Below are positions 6,341 through 7,039 of a stretch of 7,039 bases of DNA, piece by piece. Location of the stretch: positions 1 through 7,039 of the forward strand of contig JAPKCN010000099.1 of the NCBI GenBank assembly GCA_028822945.1. Direction: 5' to 3'. Below the pieces are notes generated by a model, which made no database searches, had not been told where the DNA came from, and saw only the letters and a list, made by a program, of their open reading frames with translations. How positions within the stretch are numbered: position 1 is the first letter of the stretch; every line of letters begins with the position of its first letter. Origin of the DNA: Porticoccaceae bacterium (GTDB taxonomy: Bacteria > Pseudomonadota > Gammaproteobacteria > Pseudomonadales > Porticoccaceae). Made by a program: the position numbers and the translations under genes.

Positions 6341-6348
6341 ATCCTCTC
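6341..6348 (-). promoter_or_regulatory. Ribosome binding site deciding the rplC start
   Basis: The minus strand reads GAGAGGAT then five bases and ATG. This strong Shine-Dalgarno places the rplC start at 6335 and argues against an 18-residue N-terminal extension from a TTG codon at 6389, which falls inside the spacer's second hairpin. Confidence 0.85.
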
Positions 6349-6352
6349 GAGT

Positions 6353-6424
6353 GTACGGGGCTATTACCCGCTACGGCCGCTTGTTTCAAAGCGTTACACT
6401 GTCTTTAAGCGACGCATGCGCCGC
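6353..6424 (-). promoter_or_regulatory. Three consecutive potential hairpins between rpsJ and rplC
   Basis: The rpsJ-rplC spacer (6336-6430) can fold on the minus strand into three separate hairpins. The first (6424-6409) is GCGGCG, loop CATG, CGTCGC. The second (6393-6378) is CGCTT, loop TGAAAC, AAGCG. The third (6374-6353) pairs GTA-(G)-CGGG with CCCG-TAC around an A/T-rich loop. None is followed by a T-run, so they are not ordinary terminators. The rplC Shine-Dalgarno lies just after the last one. They could act in translational control, RNA processing or stabilisation; I do not recognise a known r-protein binding element here. Confidence 0.45.
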
Positions 6425-6430
6425 AATACT

Positions 6431-6742
6431 CTAGCTCAGGCTAATCTGCACTTCTACACCGGCCGCTAGATTTAACTTCATTAAAGCGTCGACGGTTTTT
6501 TCGGTCGGCTCTACAATGTCCAACAGCCGCTTGTGCGTGCGTATTTCGTATTGATCGCGTGCATCTTTATTCACATGCGGTGAAATCAATATAGTAAACT
6601 TCTCTCGCCGAGTTGGGAGCGGTATGGGCCCGCGAATTTGTGCACCTGTCCGCCGTGCCGTCTCAACAATTTCCTGCGTCGAAGTATCGATCAATTTGTG
6701 ATCAAAGGCCTTGAGGCGAATCCGAATGCTCTGGTTTTGCAT
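6431..6742 (-). CDS. rpsJ: 30S ribosomal protein S10 (NusE)
   Basis: S10 sits in the head of the 30S subunit near the A-site side, and as NusE it pairs with NusB in transcription antitermination. The protein is 103 residues, the same as E. coli, and nearly identical to it throughout. The GPIPLPTR signature is at 38-45 and the long ribosome-penetrating loop, with ISPHVNKDARDQYEIRTHKR, spans about 45-72. The ATG at 6742 gives the canonical MQNQSIRIRLKAFDH start and has GGAG ten bases upstream. It is the first gene of the operon, behind the 6815-6843 promoter, and is followed by an unusually long 95-base gap before rplC. Nothing in the protein is odd. Confidence 0.98.
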   Translation of the reverse strand: MQNQSIRIRLKAFDHKLIDTSTQEIVETARRTGAQIRGPIPLPTRREKFTILISPHVNKDARDQYEIRTHKRLLDIVEPTEKTVDALMKLNLAAGVEVQISLS

Positions 6743-6808
6743 GTTCCACCAACTCCAATCAAACTTTTATTTACCACACGAATGTCTGATGACAGCCGTG
6801 AAAAAGGA
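6743..6808 (-). promoter_or_regulatory. Predicted rpsJ leader (5' UTR) with hairpin
   Basis: From the inferred start near 6808 the leader is about 66 bases. It begins with a pyrimidine tract (CTCCTTTTTC), then forms a hairpin at 6800-6777: CACGGCTGTC, loop ATCA, GACATTCGTG, ten positions with one G-U pair and one mismatch. An A/T-rich single-stranded stretch follows, and then a Shine-Dalgarno GGAG (6756-6753) ten bases before the rpsJ ATG. The E. coli S10 leader is about 170 bases and carries the L4-responsive hairpins; this one is much shorter and I do not recognise those hairpins in it. It may still carry a regulatory structure. Confidence 0.55.
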
Positions 6809-6814
6809 GCGCGA

Positions 6815-6843
6815 ATTCTAGTGCTGCGACCGATAACTGTCAA
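6815..6843 (-). promoter_or_regulatory. Sigma-70 promoter of the S10 operon
   Basis: On the minus strand a perfect -35 hexamer TTGACA (6843-6838) and a 5-of-6 -10 hexamer TAGAAT (6820-6815) are separated by exactly 17 bases. The bases after the -10 (TCGCGCTC) are G+C-rich, the discriminator type usual in stringently controlled stable RNA and ribosomal protein promoters. A run of eight As (6872-6865), about 21 bases upstream of the -35, could act as a distal UP-like or curved element. Transcription should start near 6808. This is the only strong promoter I see between tuf and rpsJ. The hexamers are seen directly; stringent control is inferred. Confidence 0.85.
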
Positions 6844-6938
6844 GTCATTTACTAGCTCTGTTGCTTTTTTTTGCTCCGCGCCCCGAAGCGCACGTATCGC
6901 TCATTGGTCAGGCAGTGCTAACTGCGGCAGTATCAATG

Positions 6939-6960
6939 AAAAAGGCGCTTGCTACAACGC
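6939..6960 (-). terminator. Probable intrinsic terminator downstream of tuf
   Basis: About 30 bases after the tuf stop, the minus strand reads GCGTTG, loop TAG, then CAA-G-CGC with a single bulged G, followed by C and five Ts. That gives a six-pair stem with a short loop and a U-run, the layout of a modest Rho-independent terminator. It may end or attenuate tuf transcription and partly insulate it from the rpsJ promoter about 100 bases downstream. The bulge and three-base loop make it weak, so read-through into rpsJ is plausible. Confidence 0.5.
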
Positions 6961-6989
6961 TTTATCTACTCCCAATTACCTATCGCTGA

Positions 6990-7039
6990 CTACTCAATAA
7001 TTTTCGCGACCACGCCAGCGCCCACGGTACGGCCTCCCT
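6990..7039 (-). CDS. tuf: Elongation factor Tu, C-terminal end only (partial)
   Basis: Only the last 15 complete codons and the TAG stop are inside the window; the rest lies beyond the right edge. The visible residues GGRTVGAGVVAKIIE are the hallmark C-terminus of bacterial EF-Tu, in the last beta strands of domain 3. EF-Tu is the cytoplasmic GTPase that delivers aminoacyl-tRNA to the ribosomal A site. Its position directly before rpsJ on the same strand suggests that the str cluster (rpsL-rpsG-fusA-tuf) continues to the right, as in Pseudomonas-type gammaproteobacteria; in E. coli other genes separate tufA from the S10 operon. The identity is secure from the terminal motif; that this is the str-cluster copy is inference. 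Confidence 0.93.
   Translation of the reverse strand, partial: GGRTVGAGVVAKIIE

Noticed and set aside
5700..6389. L3 with an 18-residue N-terminal extension from a TTG start at 6389
   Set aside because: The family start is MxIGLVG, an ATG at 6335 has a strong Shine-Dalgarno, and the TTG lies within a spacer hairpin.
6877..6892. G+C-rich hairpin with a TTCG-like loop in the tuf-rpsJ gap, read as a terminator
   Set aside because: On the minus strand it is followed by As rather than Ts, and the true cUUCGg register gives a G-G mismatch. It may be structural, but it is not an intrinsic terminator.
1..7039. Novel accessory system (defence, mobile, CRISPR, biosynthetic)
   Set aside because: Every base is accounted for by conserved ribosomal protein genes, tuf, and short spacers; no transposase, direct repeat array, tRNA or unexplained gene was seen.

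Overview
This window is a contiguous block of ribosomal protein genes, all transcribed from the minus strand, so reading runs from right to left. It holds the last codons of tuf (EF-Tu), then a 247-base spacer, then the complete S10 gene cluster (rpsJ, rplC, rplD, rplW, rplB, rpsS, rplV, rpsC, rplP, rpmC, rpsQ), then the start of the spc cluster (rplN, rplX, rplE, rpsN), and finally the first 16 codons of rpsH. Gene content and order match the classical bacterial S10-spc arrangement. Every protein aligns along almost its whole length with the E. coli family member as I remember it. Base composition looks close to 50% G+C by eye.

The proteins point to a gammaproteobacterium outside the enterics. 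S10, L14, S19, L16 and L2 are very close to E. coli. S14 is the long (101-residue) form without the zinc CxxC pairs, and tuf lies directly upstream of rpsJ as in Pseudomonas-type genomes. L3 has a Pseudomonas-like start (GRKCGMTR). A marine Pseudomonadales/Cellvibrionales-like organism would fit, but this is inference.

Layout. 6990-7039: 3' end of tuf. 6743-6989: a likely tuf terminator (6939-6960), a near-consensus sigma-70 promoter (-35 at 6838-6843, -10 at 6815-6820, 17-base spacer) and a leader of roughly 66 bases with one good hairpin. 1-6742: ribosomal protein genes, mostly separated by 2-37 bases or overlapping by 4, each with a visible Shine-Dalgarno sequence except rplW, which is coupled to rplD by an ATGA overlap. 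The exception in spacing is the 95-base rpsJ-rplC gap, which can form three consecutive hairpins. The S10 and spc parts are only 36 bases apart, so they are probably one transcript driven from the promoter before rpsJ.

Together the genes supply proteins of the peptidyl-transferase region and exit tunnel (L2, L3, L4, L16, L22, L23, L24, L29), the 5S rRNA/central protuberance (L5), the inter-subunit bridge (L14) and the small subunit head and body (S3, S10, S14, S17, S19, S8). I found no mobile element, CRISPR array, defence gene, tRNA or unexplained coding region. The window is an ordinary core locus; its open questions are regulatory, chiefly how the operon is feedback-controlled when the predicted leader is too short for the E. 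coli L4 attenuator. No stretch longer than 300 bases lacks a gene.
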